NCBI GenBank assembly: GCA_002424635.1
Contig: DIKT01000010.1
Span: 53,750-117,749 of the forward strand
Reading direction: 5' to 3'
Origin: Desulfobulbaceae bacterium UBA5611
Lineage (GTDB): Bacteria > Desulfobacterota > Desulfobulbia > Desulfobulbales > Desulfocapsaceae
DNA: 64,000 nt
In this document: positions 16,478-24,765 of the stretch, one piece after another
Position numbering within the stretch: the stretch's first letter is position 1
How the letters are laid out: every line of letters begins with the position of its first letter
Made by a program: the position numbers and the translations under genes
Notes under the pieces: model-generated
Database searches by the model: none
The model's input: only the letters and a program-made list of their open reading frames with translations
What the model was told of the DNA's origin: nothing

Positions 16478-17902
16478 ATGCAATTTGAAACCGTAATCGG
16501 GCTGGAGATCCATGCCCAGCTCAAGACCGCATCCAAGATCTTCTGCGGCTGCTCCACCAGATTCGGCGCGCCGCCCAACACCCAGACCTGCCCGGTATGT
16601 CTGGGCATGCCCGGCACCCTGCCGGTTCTTAATAAAAAGGTGGTGGAATTTGCCATCAAGATGGGTCTGGCCACCGGGTCGACCATCAACCGCTTCAATC
16701 AGTTCGCCCGTAAAAACTACTTTTATCCCGATCTGCCCAAAGGTTATCAGATCTCCCAGTTCGACCTGCCCATCGTTGAGCATGGCCAGGTCGAGATCGA
16801 GGTGGACGGCCGCACCCGGGCCATCGGCATCACCCGCATGCATATGGAAGAGGATGCCGGCAAACTGATCCACGACGAGCGGGAACCCGTCTCTTATGTT
16901 GATCTCAACCGCACCGGCACCCCCTTGCTTGAGATCGTCTCCGAACCGGATCTGCGCTCGCCGGAAGAAGCGGCGGCCTATCTGCGCAAGGTCCACGCCA
17001 TCCTCCGTTATCTCGATATCTGTGACGGCAACATGCAGGAGGGCAGCTTCCGCTGCGACGCCAATATCTCCCTGCGTCCGGTCGGCGAGTCCAAGCTCGG
17101 CACCCGCACCGAGCTCAAGAACATGAACTCGTTTCGCAATGTCCAGAGCGCCCTGGAATATGAGGTGCGCCGGCAGCGCGACATCCTGATGGACGGCGGC
17201 ACCATCATTCAGGACACCCTGCTGTGGAATCCTGATCGCAACTGCACCGAATCGATGCGCAGCAAGGATGATGCCCATGATTACCGTTATTTTCCCTGCC
17301 CGGATCTTTTGCCGGTCAGAATTGATGAGGCCTGGATTGAAGAGATTCGAGCGACCCTGCCGGAGCTGCCGGAGCAGCGCAAGGCCCGCTTTATAAGGGA
17401 CTATGAGCTACCCGAACATGACGCCTCGCTGCTCACCGCCTCCCGCGAACTGGCCGACTATTTCGAACAGGCGGTCTTCACCTGTCCGCAGGCCAAAAAG
17501 GTCTCCAACTGGATCATGACCGAGCTGATGCGGGAGCTCAAGGGTGAGGAACTCTCCACCTGCAAGGTCGGTGCCGAACAGCTGGGAGCCCTGCTGACTA
17601 TGGTCGAGGCCGGGACCATCAGCGGCAAGATCGCCAAAACTGTTTTTGCCGAGATGATGGCAAGCGGCAAGGGTGCTGAACAGGTGGTAGCGGAACAGAA
17701 TCTCGGCCAGGTCTCCAACGAAGGCGAGCTGTTAACCATCGTCCGCCAGATCATTGCCGATAATCCGGGGCAGGTCGCCGATTTTAAGAATGGTAAGACC
17801 AAGCTCATGAGCTACTTTGTCGGCCAGCTGATGCAGAAGACCAAAGGCCAGGCCAATCCGGCTCTCGCCAACAAGCTGTTCAGTCAGGAACTGACGGGGT
17901 AA
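16478..17902 (+). CDS. gatB: Aspartyl/glutamyl-tRNA(Asn/Gln) amidotransferase subunit B
   Basis: A 474-residue GatB. It begins with the invariant FETVIGLEIHAQL and keeps CGCSTRFGAPPNTQTCPVC (zinc-site cysteines), MGLATGS, RKNYFYPDLPKGYQISQ and HMEEDAGK. The C-terminal half is the helical/YqeY-like tRNA-binding domain ending KTKGQANPALANKL. With GatA and GatC it converts misacylated Glu-tRNA(Gln) or Asp-tRNA(Asn) to the amide. gatA and gatC are not adjacent, which is common. The gene starts 2 bases after the upstream ORF, suggesting translational coupling. Confidence 0.97.
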   Translation: MQFETVIGLEIHAQLKTASKIFCGCSTRFGAPPNTQTCPVCLGMPGTLPVLNKKVVEFAIKMGLATGSTINRFNQFARKNYFYPDLPKGYQISQFDLPIVEHGQVEIEVDGRTRAIGITRMHMEEDAGKLIHDEREPVSYVDLNRTGTPLLEIVSEPDLRSPEEAAAYLRKVHAILRYLDICDGNMQEGSFRCDANISLRPVGESKLGTRTELKNMNSFRNVQSALEYEVRRQRDILMDGGTIIQDTLLWNPDRNCTESMRSKDDAHDYRYFPCPDLLPVRIDEAWIEEIRATLPELPEQRKARFIRDYELPEHDASLLTASRELADYFEQAVFTCPQAKKVSNWIMTELMRELKGEELSTCKVGAEQLGALLTMVEAGTISGKIAKTVFAEMMASGKGAEQVVAEQNLGQVSNEGELLTIVRQIIADNPGQVADFKNGKTKLMSYFVGQLMQKTKGQANPALANKLFSQELTG

Positions 17903-17914
17903 GACACCTATCGT

Positions 17915-18646
17915 ATGAACCAGGAAGAGTGGCAGACAAAGGGAGAGGGACACCGGCAGCGCCTGCGGGATCGCTTCCTGGCCCATGGCCTCGACGGTTT
18001 CACCGACGCTGAAGTCCTGGAACTGCTGCTGACCTTCGGCACCCCGCGGAAGGATTGCAAGGAGGCGGCCCGGGCCGCTTTAAGCGCGTTCGGTTCTTTT
18101 AGCGCCGTCTTTGAGGCCTCCATTCCAGCTTTGCAGAAGATAGCCGGGATCGGCCCCAAGAACAGTTTCGCCATTCATTTTGTCCAGGAAGTGGCGGGCC
18201 GCTATCTGAAAGAGCGGCTGGTCGGCAAGCGCTATCTGCATTCCTCAGCTGAGGTCAGGGATTATCTGCTGCACTCCCTGCGCGGCCTGAAAAAAGAGGT
18301 CTTCACCGTCATCTTTCTTGATTCCGCCCATGCCATCATTAATTCAGAGGTCGTGGCCGAGGGCACCATCAATGTCAATACCATCTATCCCCGCGAGCTG
18401 ATGCGGCGGGCCCTGGAATACAATGCCGCCGCCCTGATCGTCGCCCATAATCATCCTTCCGGCAGCCTTGAGCCTTCGCCCCAGGACCGCCATCTGACCC
18501 GCACCCTGTGCCTGCTCTGCTCGCTGATGCAAATCCAGCTGCTTGATCACCTGATCATCGGGGATGGCAGCTACTCCTTTGCCGATCATGGCCTGATGGG
18601 CGAACTGCAGCAGGAATGCCGGGAACTGACGACCAGACTGGGCTGA
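17915..18646 (+). CDS. radC: RadC/JAB-domain protein (putative DNA repair or JAMM metalloprotein)
   Basis: A 243-residue RadC-like protein. The N-terminal helix-hairpin-helix region contains LLLTFGTPRKDCKE and LQKIAGIGPKNS. The C-terminal JAB/MPN metalloprotein domain carries the JAMM zinc motif AHNHPSGSLEPSPQD with a supporting glutamate in VVAEGTINVN. The family is widely annotated as DNA repair protein RadC, but the biochemical role is not established. Its stop overlaps the next start (hemW) by one base, and gatB ends 12 bases before it, so it lies within one operon. Confidence 0.92.
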   Translation: MNQEEWQTKGEGHRQRLRDRFLAHGLDGFTDAEVLELLLTFGTPRKDCKEAARAALSAFGSFSAVFEASIPALQKIAGIGPKNSFAIHFVQEVAGRYLKERLVGKRYLHSSAEVRDYLLHSLRGLKKEVFTVIFLDSAHAIINSEVVAEGTINVNTIYPRELMRRALEYNAAALIVAHNHPSGSLEPSPQDRHLTRTLCLLCSLMQIQLLDHLIIGDGSYSFADHGLMGELQQECRELTTRLG

Positions 18647-19773
18647 TGTCATCGCTTTATATCCACATCCCCTTCTGCCTGTCCAAATGCCCGTACTGCT
18701 CTTTTGTCTCCTACCCCGGTCTCGACGGGCTGCATCAACGCTATGCGGCGGCCCTGCTGCGGGAAGCGGCCGAGCTGGCCCGCAATACCACCACCTTGCC
18801 TCTCACCACCCTGTTTTTAGGCGGCGGCACCCCTACTCTTCTGGCGGGCCCAACCTTGGCGGCCATCGTCGCCGGCTGTATTGATTTGTTCGGCCGCGCT
18901 GAGCAGGCAGAGATCTCCATTGAGGCCAATCCCCAGACCGTTGATCCGGCCAAACTGAACCTGCTGCGCCAAGGCGGCATCAACAGGCTGTCGATCGGCG
19001 TCCAGTCGTTCAACGATCAGGAACTCCAGGTTCTGGGCCGACCCCATTCCGCCGCTGACGCCGCCGAAGCTGTGCGGCTGGGCCGGGCGGCCGGCTTTGC
19101 CAATATCAGCCTTGATCTGATGTATGGCCTGCCCGGCCAGGATCACCAGTCCTGGCGCCGGAGCCTGGAGCAGGCCTTAGCGCTGGCACCGGATCATCTG
19201 TCTCTTTATGAACTGACGGTGGAACAGGGCACCCCTTTGCACCGGCATCTGACTCAGGGGCTGCTGGCACTGCCGGAAGAAGATGAGCTGGCGGCCATGG
19301 ATGAGATCACCGCCACGCTCTGTCAACAGGCCGGGCTGGTCCGCTATGAAATCTCTAATTATGCCCGGCCCGGTTATGAATGCCGTCATAACATCAATTA
19401 CTGGCAGAATGGTCCCTATCTGGCTCTCGGGGCCGGGGCTGTTGGCTGCCTCAATGACAGACGCCAACAGAAGATCAGTGATCCGCAGCGCTATTGTGAA
19501 TTAATCGAGGCGGGACAATCAACGGTGCAGGACGAGGAATGCCTGGAGCGCGAAGCATCATTCAGGGAGACCGTGATCATGGGGCTGCGCCTGCTCTGCG
19601 GGGTATCTCGCGCCCAATTGCAGAGGCGATATGGCCTGGCACTGGAAGACTGCTACGGTATCACTCTGACCCGCCTGATTGATCAGGGCTTACTGGAGAT
19701 GAGCCCCAGCCATCTACGGCTGACAGCCAGAGGCCTGGTCTTTGCCAATCAGGTGATGGCCGAACTGGTCTGA
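18646..19773 (+). CDS. hemW: HemW-like radical SAM protein (heme chaperone; formerly HemN-like)
   Basis: The ATG at 18646 overlaps the radC stop and gives SSLYIHIPFCLSKCPYCSF, with the radical-SAM CxxxCxxC cluster motif right after IHIPFC. A start at 18616 would add ten residues inside radC. Later motifs are LFLGGGTPTLL, SIEANPQTV, RLSIGVQSFNDQEL, LDLMYGLPGQ and the HemN_C-type tail LLEMSPSHLRLTARGLVFAN. The cysteine after CPYC that marks true HemN is replaced by SF, which favours HemW, a heme-binding insertase, over coproporphyrinogen dehydrogenase. 375 residues is normal. The gene overlaps the convergent EI24 gene by 25 bases. Confidence 0.9.
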   Translation: MSSLYIHIPFCLSKCPYCSFVSYPGLDGLHQRYAAALLREAAELARNTTTLPLTTLFLGGGTPTLLAGPTLAAIVAGCIDLFGRAEQAEISIEANPQTVDPAKLNLLRQGGINRLSIGVQSFNDQELQVLGRPHSAADAAEAVRLGRAAGFANISLDLMYGLPGQDHQSWRRSLEQALALAPDHLSLYELTVEQGTPLHRHLTQGLLALPEEDELAAMDEITATLCQQAGLVRYEISNYARPGYECRHNINYWQNGPYLALGAGAVGCLNDRRQQKISDPQRYCELIEAGQSTVQDEECLEREASFRETVIMGLRLLCGVSRAQLQRRYGLALEDCYGITLTRLIDQGLLEMSPSHLRLTARGLVFANQVMAELV

Positions 19774-20612
19774 GGAGATTGCGCGGTTAAAGCTGCCGCC
19801 TCTTCTTTGGCTCTTTGCTCGAGCAGGCCGAAGTTCAAGGTCACATGGACGGTGAACAACGGAAAGATGAGGGCCATCAGGAAGATATTAACGATGGGGA
19901 TCAGACTGATGACAGCCGGCAGCAGCCCCAGATGCAAGGAAGGCCTGCCGTGCCGGGACAGCCAGCCGATCTTGCGCCCCAGGCTCCAGCGGCGCCTTGA
20001 GGTCGGGTAATCGAGAAACATGAGGGTCGAATAATAGCTATAAAGCAGCACGACCAGGAGCTGGCCCAGCAATGGAATAAAGCTGACGATCAAGGCCATG
20101 CCAGTGACAACCAGGCCCAGAGCGCCGATCTTTAAACCTTCCCACAGATCAGTCACAATCCCTTTGAGATGAAAGGCCGCATCTTCTTCAAAGGCCAATC
20201 CCGCCTGTTTCCGTTCGGCGGCGCTGCTCAAAAAAACATAGCCGGGGGCGCTCAGCGTATAGGCCACCATAAAAGCGAGATAAAAGGCGGCCACCCGGGA
20301 GATCACCATAAAGCTCCATTTCATTGCCAGCCAGCTCAGATCTTTCAGCCACCCCCATATTCCGGTGCTGTCCGGGGCCTGCTGAAAGAAGCCGGCGGTC
20401 CGGGCATCGATAAAACTGACAGCCAGCAGGTATCCGCCCCAGGTCAGGGCGAAAGTAAAAAGCACCAGCACCAGACTCCAGGCCAGCAGCTTGGGGCTGC
20501 GGCAGAGAAAGACCAGGGAGGACCAGAGAGGAATCCATTTGACAGGGGGCGGCGACGAAGGCATACTGTTGACAGATGGCGGCATGATTGGGTTCATTGG
20601 GTTCAGTGTCAT
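19749..20612 (-). CDS. EI24-domain integral membrane protein (CysZ-like)
   Basis: A 287-residue membrane protein with several hydrophobic segments (about 40-65, 95-125, 155-195, 235-265) and the family block FLDYPTSRRRWSLGRKIGWL, followed by LPAVISLIPIVNIFLM, typical of EI24/CysZ-type proteins. CysZ proteins can move sulfate into cells, but many EI24 members have no known role, so sulfate transport is only a possibility here. The N-terminus is proline- and methionine-rich and the start is uncertain (ATGs within the first 17 codons). The gene is transcribed away from radA and its end overlaps that of hemW. Confidence 0.75.
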   Translation of the reverse strand: MTLNPMNPIMPPSVNSMPSSPPPVKWIPLWSSLVFLCRSPKLLAWSLVLVLFTFALTWGGYLLAVSFIDARTAGFFQQAPDSTGIWGWLKDLSWLAMKWSFMVISRVAAFYLAFMVAYTLSAPGYVFLSSAAERKQAGLAFEEDAAFHLKGIVTDLWEGLKIGALGLVVTGMALIVSFIPLLGQLLVVLLYSYYSTLMFLDYPTSRRRWSLGRKIGWLSRHGRPSLHLGLLPAVISLIPIVNIFLMALIFPLFTVHVTLNFGLLEQRAKEEAAALTAQSPQTSSAIT

Positions 20613-20715
20613 GCCCTTTAGGCACTAACATTAAATTTTTATGATATTATGATCGGCGAAAGCCAGTCTCGTCAGTGCAGCTCGTAAAACCTTCAAGTTT
20701 CATTGTCTCTGCCTT

Positions 20716-22083
20716 ATGCTTATACCAAAAAAGAAAGAAAAAACAGTGTTTATCTGCCGCGATTGCGGCTATCAGAGCCAGAAATGGCTGGGACGCTGTG
20801 CCCAGTGCGGGGAATGGGAATCTCTGGTTGAAGAGCGGCTCATTCCGCCCCGGGCCGGCGTGCGATCCGGCCTCATCGTCAAGCCGGTGCCCCTGCATCT
20901 GGCTCCCGACAGTGATGAAGAACGGATTCCCACTGGTATTGACGAACTCGATCGGGTACTGGGCGGCGGTATTGTCCCAGGCTCAGTGGTGCTCATCGGT
21001 GGTGATCCTGGTATCGGCAAATCGACCTTGCTGCTGCATCTGCTGGCGGCCATCGCCCGCCAGGACCGGCGGGTCCTCTATGTGTCAGGCGAGGAATCCG
21101 CCCATCAGATTAAACTGCGGGCCAGGCGCCTCAATGCCATGCACCCGGAAGAATATCTGGCCTGTGAGAACAGAGTAGAGGCCATTATCGCCATGGCCTG
21201 TGAGATGCGGCCGGCCCTGCTCGCCGTTGATTCGATTCAGACCATGGTCTGTGATGATTTCCCCTCGGCCGCCGGGTCAGTGACGCAAGTACGGGAATCT
21301 GCCGCCCGCATCCTGGCCATGGCCAAACAGGAGAATATTCCCACCATCCTGGTGGGTCATGTCACCAAAGACGGATCCCTGGCCGGGCCCAAGATCCTCG
21401 AGCATATGGTAGATACGGTCCTTTATTTTGAAGGCGACCGCAACCATGCCTTTCGCATCCTGCGCACGGTCAAAAACCGTTTCGGCTCCACCAACGAGAT
21501 AGGCGTCTTTGAAATGAAGGAAGAAGGGCTGGTGCAGGTGAATAACCCCTCGGAGATTTTTCTGGCCGAGCGGCCCCTGGATGTTCCCGGTTCGGTAGTG
21601 CTGCCCAGTATCGAAGGCACCCGGCCCATCCTGGTGGAAGTCCAGGCCCTGGTCAGTCCCACCAACCTGGGCACCGCCCGCCGGACGGCCATCGGCGCCG
21701 ATCCGCAGCGCCTGTCTTTACTCTGCGCCGTTCTCGAAAAAAAGGCCGGGCTCAATCTCTATGGCCACGATATCTTTTTAAATATTGCCGGCGGCATCCG
21801 CATTGAAGAACCGGCCCTTGATCTGGGCGTCATCTGCGCCCTGGCCTCCAGCCTCTTGAACAAATCGATCCCGTCAACCACGGTGGTCTGCGGTGAGGTG
21901 GGGCTGGCCGGGGAGATCCGGGCTACCGGTCATATCGAGATGCGGGTGAGGGAGGCGGAACGGCTGGGTTTCACCCGCTTTATCCTGCCGCGAGGCAATC
22001 TGGAACGCCTGACCTGGAAGAGCAAAATGGATCTGCAGGGGGTGGCCACTATCCAGGAAGTGCTGGCCTTGATTTTTGATTAA
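20716..22083 (+). CDS. radA: DNA repair protein RadA (RecA-like branch-migration ATPase)
   Basis: A 455-residue RadA. The N-terminal zinc finger is CRDCGYQSQKWLGRCAQCGEW (C4 type). The RecA-like domain has Walker A GGDPGIGKSTLL and the RadA-specific KNRFGSTNEIGVFEM motif. The C-terminal Lon-protease-like domain has IAGGIRIEEPALDLGVICAL. It helps process recombination intermediates after DNA damage. The start at 20716 lies in a short divergent region shared with the EI24 gene and has no strong ribosome site. The stop codon TAA abuts a 143-bp repeat element that could affect its 3' end. Confidence 0.97.
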   Translation: MLIPKKKEKTVFICRDCGYQSQKWLGRCAQCGEWESLVEERLIPPRAGVRSGLIVKPVPLHLAPDSDEERIPTGIDELDRVLGGGIVPGSVVLIGGDPGIGKSTLLLHLLAAIARQDRRVLYVSGEESAHQIKLRARRLNAMHPEEYLACENRVEAIIAMACEMRPALLAVDSIQTMVCDDFPSAAGSVTQVRESAARILAMAKQENIPTILVGHVTKDGSLAGPKILEHMVDTVLYFEGDRNHAFRILRTVKNRFGSTNEIGVFEMKEEGLVQVNNPSEIFLAERPLDVPGSVVLPSIEGTRPILVEVQALVSPTNLGTARRTAIGADPQRLSLLCAVLEKKAGLNLYGHDIFLNIAGGIRIEEPALDLGVICALASSLLNKSIPSTTVVCGEVGLAGEIRATGHIEMRVREAERLGFTRFILPRGNLERLTWKSKMDLQGVATIQEVLALIFD

Positions 22084-22226
22084 AGGGTGCCTTGAAAAAT
22101 AGTCTTTTCGCCCAAACTCTTCGTTATGCTCAAACTTTTATCCTCGGAATATCAACTATATGCCTGCGGTAAAATTTTGCACATGCCTCGATTTTGAACG
22201 AAAGTCCTCATTTTTCAAAGTACCCT
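22084..22226 (+). repeat. 143-bp element with inverted terminal repeats, copy A
   Basis: Ends are AGGGTGCCTTGAAAAAT and, inverted, AGGGTACTTTGAAAAATGA, an imperfect inverted repeat of about 17 bp. The body matches copy B (59623-59765, opposite strand) almost throughout, with an identical length of 143 bp; shared blocks include TCTTTTCGCCCAAACTCTTC and TGCACATGCCTCGATTTTGA. It begins on the base after the radA stop codon. No open frame is inside, so if mobile it is a MITE-like, non-autonomous element. AA flanks both ends here, and TT flanks both ends of copy B in the same orientation, hinting at a 2-base target duplication, but this is low-complexity sequence. Confidence 0.9.
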
Positions 22227-22280
22227 AAAATACGGCACCAGCAAATCACATAAAATGCATAAAAGATAAAGGGAGACTGA

Positions 22281-22901
22281 ATGGACTTCAAGAAACATCT
22301 GGAAACAGCCTGGCAGCATACCATGCAATTTATCGGGCCGGTTCTGCTGCTGACTCTAGCTTATATGGTGGTCAGCATCTTAAGCCTGGGCATTCTGACC
22401 CCGGTGGCCACGGCCGGCTACATGCAGTCTCTGCTGCTGGCCCTCCGAGAAGGCAGAGCACCCGAGATCAAAGATCTCTTCTCCGAGATGCGGCTGTTTT
22501 TGCCATTATTACTTTTTGGCTTTTTGGTTATGATAGCCCTGGTGATCGGCTTTTCCATGCTGGTCATACCGGGCTTTCTGGTAACCGCAGGTCTGGTCTT
22601 CGCCACTATTTATACTGTGCCTTTGATGACTGATAATAAGATGGGTCTCATGGAAGCACTCAAGACCTCCTGGGAGATGGCGCTCACAGAACCATGGACT
22701 GATCAGGTTATCCTCACGGGTCTCTATCTGATTCTCATGTCGCTGGGAGCCAGTTTTGCCGTGGTCATATTATTTACCCAGCCGCTGGCCACCTTCCTGG
22801 TCCTGTCTGTCTATGAGCAGCGTCTGCAGAACAAACAATTGCCGGTGGCTCCGTCCTCACCACCACCACCGCCGCCACCGCCAGCGGCGGCAGAGGAATA
22901 G
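22281..22901 (+). CDS. Integral membrane protein of unknown function with proline-rich tail
   Basis: A 206-residue protein with a good ribosome site (AAAGGGAGA before ATG 22281). It has hydrophobic stretches at about 15-40, 68-105 and 150-180, and amphipathic helices such as MEALKTSWEMALTEPW that resemble the repeated units of YciC/DUF975-type and similar bacterial membrane proteins. The C-terminus is a run of eight prolines followed by alanines and glutamates (PPPPPPPPAAAEE), probably a cytoplasmic linker tail. I do not recognise a specific family, and the neighbours give no functional hint. Confidence 0.65.
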   Translation: MDFKKHLETAWQHTMQFIGPVLLLTLAYMVVSILSLGILTPVATAGYMQSLLLALREGRAPEIKDLFSEMRLFLPLLLFGFLVMIALVIGFSMLVIPGFLVTAGLVFATIYTVPLMTDNKMGLMEALKTSWEMALTEPWTDQVILTGLYLILMSLGASFAVVILFTQPLATFLVLSVYEQRLQNKQLPVAPSSPPPPPPPPAAAEE

Positions 22902-22923
22902 TCCTTCTTCCTCTACCTTAATT

Positions 22924-22953
22924 GGCGGCAGTGTGCGCCGCCGCCCACTTTTT
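22924..22953 (+). terminator. Possible intrinsic terminator after the membrane-protein gene
   Basis: A GC stem GGCGGC (22924-22929) pairs with GCCGCC (22937-22942) over a short loop and is followed by a CACTTTTTC stretch. It lies 20 bases after the stop codon. The T-run is short and offset, so efficiency is doubtful. Confidence 0.4.
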
Positions 22954-23269
22954 CGCCTTGCCGGACTGCCCTGAAACCCTGGACCTGCAAGAGGCGCCGC
23001 CTTGGATGGTAATTAGACCAGCAGGGGCTTGTCCCGGCCCGGTTCAGCCATTCTTATTTTAATCATGACCACCATTCCAGGCGGTAAGGCAAACCCATCA
23101 AGCAAAGAAGAATATTCTTGCCATGTGGCAGCTATATCAGTATAAAATACGACGGCTTTAAATAAGGCGCCATTCCAATCTATTCTTTGCGAGCCAACAA
23201 CCTGCCCAGGATAAAGCAGGTCAGAAAACTAAGGGAATTACCGCCGGCATAACTTAAAAGGAGTTTTTC
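22954..23269. other. Intergenic stretch, no gene seen
   Basis: About 315 bases between two small membrane-associated genes. No frame has coding character and no repeat shared with the rest of the window was noticed. The final bases hold the ribosome site AAAAGGAG of the next gene. Confidence 0.4.
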
Positions 23270-23797
23270 ATGGATGCTAAATTTTGGGGCAAGGTAGCAC
23301 TCAGCACTGTTGTTCTCGGTCTTGTCATCTTTGTTTTTCAGACCTTCAGCACGACTCCTGATCTGACCGAACTACTGTTGCCACCGGTACAACCTTCAGC
23401 AACAGCCCAGGAGCTACAGGCCGATGTTGTGCTTAGAGGTTTTGAAATAGAAGTGCCGGCAACAGGACATATCGCCCGGGCCGCTTTTGCCATTAACAAC
23501 CAAAGCGAGCATGATCTGAAAAATATCGAAATTGTCTGCACCCTGCTGGATGCCGGCGGCAACGAACTGGGCCGGGATAAATGGGTGATTTATAATACTC
23601 TCAAGGCCCAGACCGATAAGGTCTTCTCCCATACGACCAAGATGTATATAAGCGACCGAGCTGCCTCATCTCAATGCCGGATTGTCGATATGAAAAAAGT
23701 AACAGCTCCGCTGATTGCCATTCACCGAGGGGAGACAACCGGTCATGGCGGTCATGAGGCCATCAACAGCACCATGCACGGCAATGCAGGTCATTGA
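23270..23797 (+). CDS. Membrane-anchored protein with an Ig-like (FxLYD-type) exported domain
   Basis: A 175-residue protein with a clear ribosome site (AAAAGGAG, ATG at 23270). Residues 7-27 are one hydrophobic anchor; the rest faces outside. The exported part has the beta-sandwich pattern AAFAINNQSEHDLKNIEIVC, followed by TLLDAGGNELGRDKW, as seen in FxLYD-like domains, which describe accessory domains of envelope proteins. The C-terminal tail is rich in His, Gly and Ser (HRGETTGHGGHEAINST). The specific role is unknown. A double-palindrome repeat lies just after the gene. Confidence 0.6.
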   Translation: MDAKFWGKVALSTVVLGLVIFVFQTFSTTPDLTELLLPPVQPSATAQELQADVVLRGFEIEVPATGHIARAAFAINNQSEHDLKNIEIVCTLLDAGGNELGRDKWVIYNTLKAQTDKVFSHTTKMYISDRAASSQCRIVDMKKVTAPLIAIHRGETTGHGGHEAINSTMHGNAGH

Positions 23798-23818
23798 TTA
23801 TTGTAGCTGAAGTTACTT

Positions 23819-23920
23819 AGGAGCCGTTACGAAATAACATGGCCATTTATATCTATTTCGTTACGGCTCCTTATGCCGCTCCGGGCACTTAGATGGCCAT
23901 GTTATTTTTTTTACAGCGGC
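23819..23920. repeat. Double-palindrome REP-like element, copy 2
   Basis: The first palindrome has perfect 18-bp arms AGGAGCCGTTACGAAATA (23819-23836) and 23854-23871. The linker CTTATGCCGCT is the same as in copy 1, and a second pair GCCGCT (23875-23880)/AGCGGC closes near 23915-23920. In addition, AACATGGCCAT inside the first loop can pair with ATGGCCATGTT at 23893-23903, which would allow an alternative fold. It lies 21 bases after a stop codon. Confidence 0.75.
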
Positions 23921-23993
23921 TTCAATATTAATCAAAAAACTGTCTGGCTCAGGTCAGGCTGCTTACGATACCATCCATAAATAAGGTTGATAG

Positions 23994-24674
23994 ATGTCTG
24001 AAGAGATCGATTTTGATGCAATTTTGGGTAAATATCATTCTGACCCCTATGATTATGTGGATATCTGTGCCACACACACCGGGCGTATCAGTTTCAGGAT
24101 CGCTGAAGGCGACGTAGTCAATTCACCCCGGGGGGAATGGCTGCATATACTAGGCAGCCCGCTTTTTGAAATCACCAGAGAACGTAACCAGAAATTGGTC
24201 ACCGCCAAGACCAATGGGACCATATCCTCTGTACGGACCGAGCTTGAAGGACAATTTGTGGAAGCGGGAGAAAAACTGCTGACCATCCGCCATCCCCTGA
24301 AAAAGAAAGAAGTCATCGAGAGCATCCTTAAGGAAGTGCTTTATCTCTTCCCGGCCCCGGAACGGGCGAAATATTTTTTCTCTCTGGATATTCAGTCCCG
24401 GATAGAAAAAAAAGGGGCGAGCGCCCTCATCATCAAACCAGGGGATGAGATAATTATCATGTCGCTGATGAAGCGTGACACCCCAATTTATTATAGCGGT
24501 GAAGCCGGGGTAATTCATTCCGTCTACTTCAGTCCCGGGGTGTCAGTGGATCAGGGCCAACCACTGATCGGGGTCTGTGCCTCCGATAAATTACACCTGA
24601 TTCAGAAGGTCATTACCAGAGTAAAGGCCGACTGGGACAAGCTGGTTGACCCGGCTCATCTGGAAGAGGGCTAA
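23994..24674 (+). CDS. Two-domain biotinyl/lipoyl-like carrier protein
   Basis: A 226-residue soluble protein with two regions that resemble biotinyl/lipoyl swinging-arm domains. The first (about 55-100) contains RNQKLVTAKTNGTISSV then EGQFVEAGEKLLTI. The second (about 145-195) contains IIIMSLMKRDTPIYYSGEAG then GVSVDQGQPLIGV. In the second, Lys160 in SLMKRD sits where the modified lysine of the AMKM motif is expected. The next gene is a biotin-protein ligase, which supports a biotin carrier role. There is no carboxylase or transferase gene nearby. The domain call is by pattern; modification is unproven because the Met-Lys-Met context is changed. Confidence 0.6.
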   Translation: MSEEIDFDAILGKYHSDPYDYVDICATHTGRISFRIAEGDVVNSPRGEWLHILGSPLFEITRERNQKLVTAKTNGTISSVRTELEGQFVEAGEKLLTIRHPLKKKEVIESILKEVLYLFPAPERAKYFFSLDIQSRIEKKGASALIIKPGDEIIIMSLMKRDTPIYYSGEAGVIHSVYFSPGVSVDQGQPLIGVCASDKLHLIQKVITRVKADWDKLVDPAHLEEG

Positions 24675-24765
24675 AGGGCGACCATTGACCTGCTGTGATA
24701 ATTTCTGCTCATCAACTTGCCTTAACTCTTTGCCTAACTCTTTGTCCTGATCAGATGTCACTGTC

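Noticed and set aside
16472..17278. Long open frame on the minus strand across gatB
   Set aside because: It mirrors the GC-rich third-position pattern of gatB and has no domain; gatB is certain on the other strand.
24447..24466. Fur-like sequence (AATTATCAT) within the biotinyl-like protein gene
   Set aside because: It lies deep inside coding sequence, far from any start, and matches the consensus poorly outside the core.
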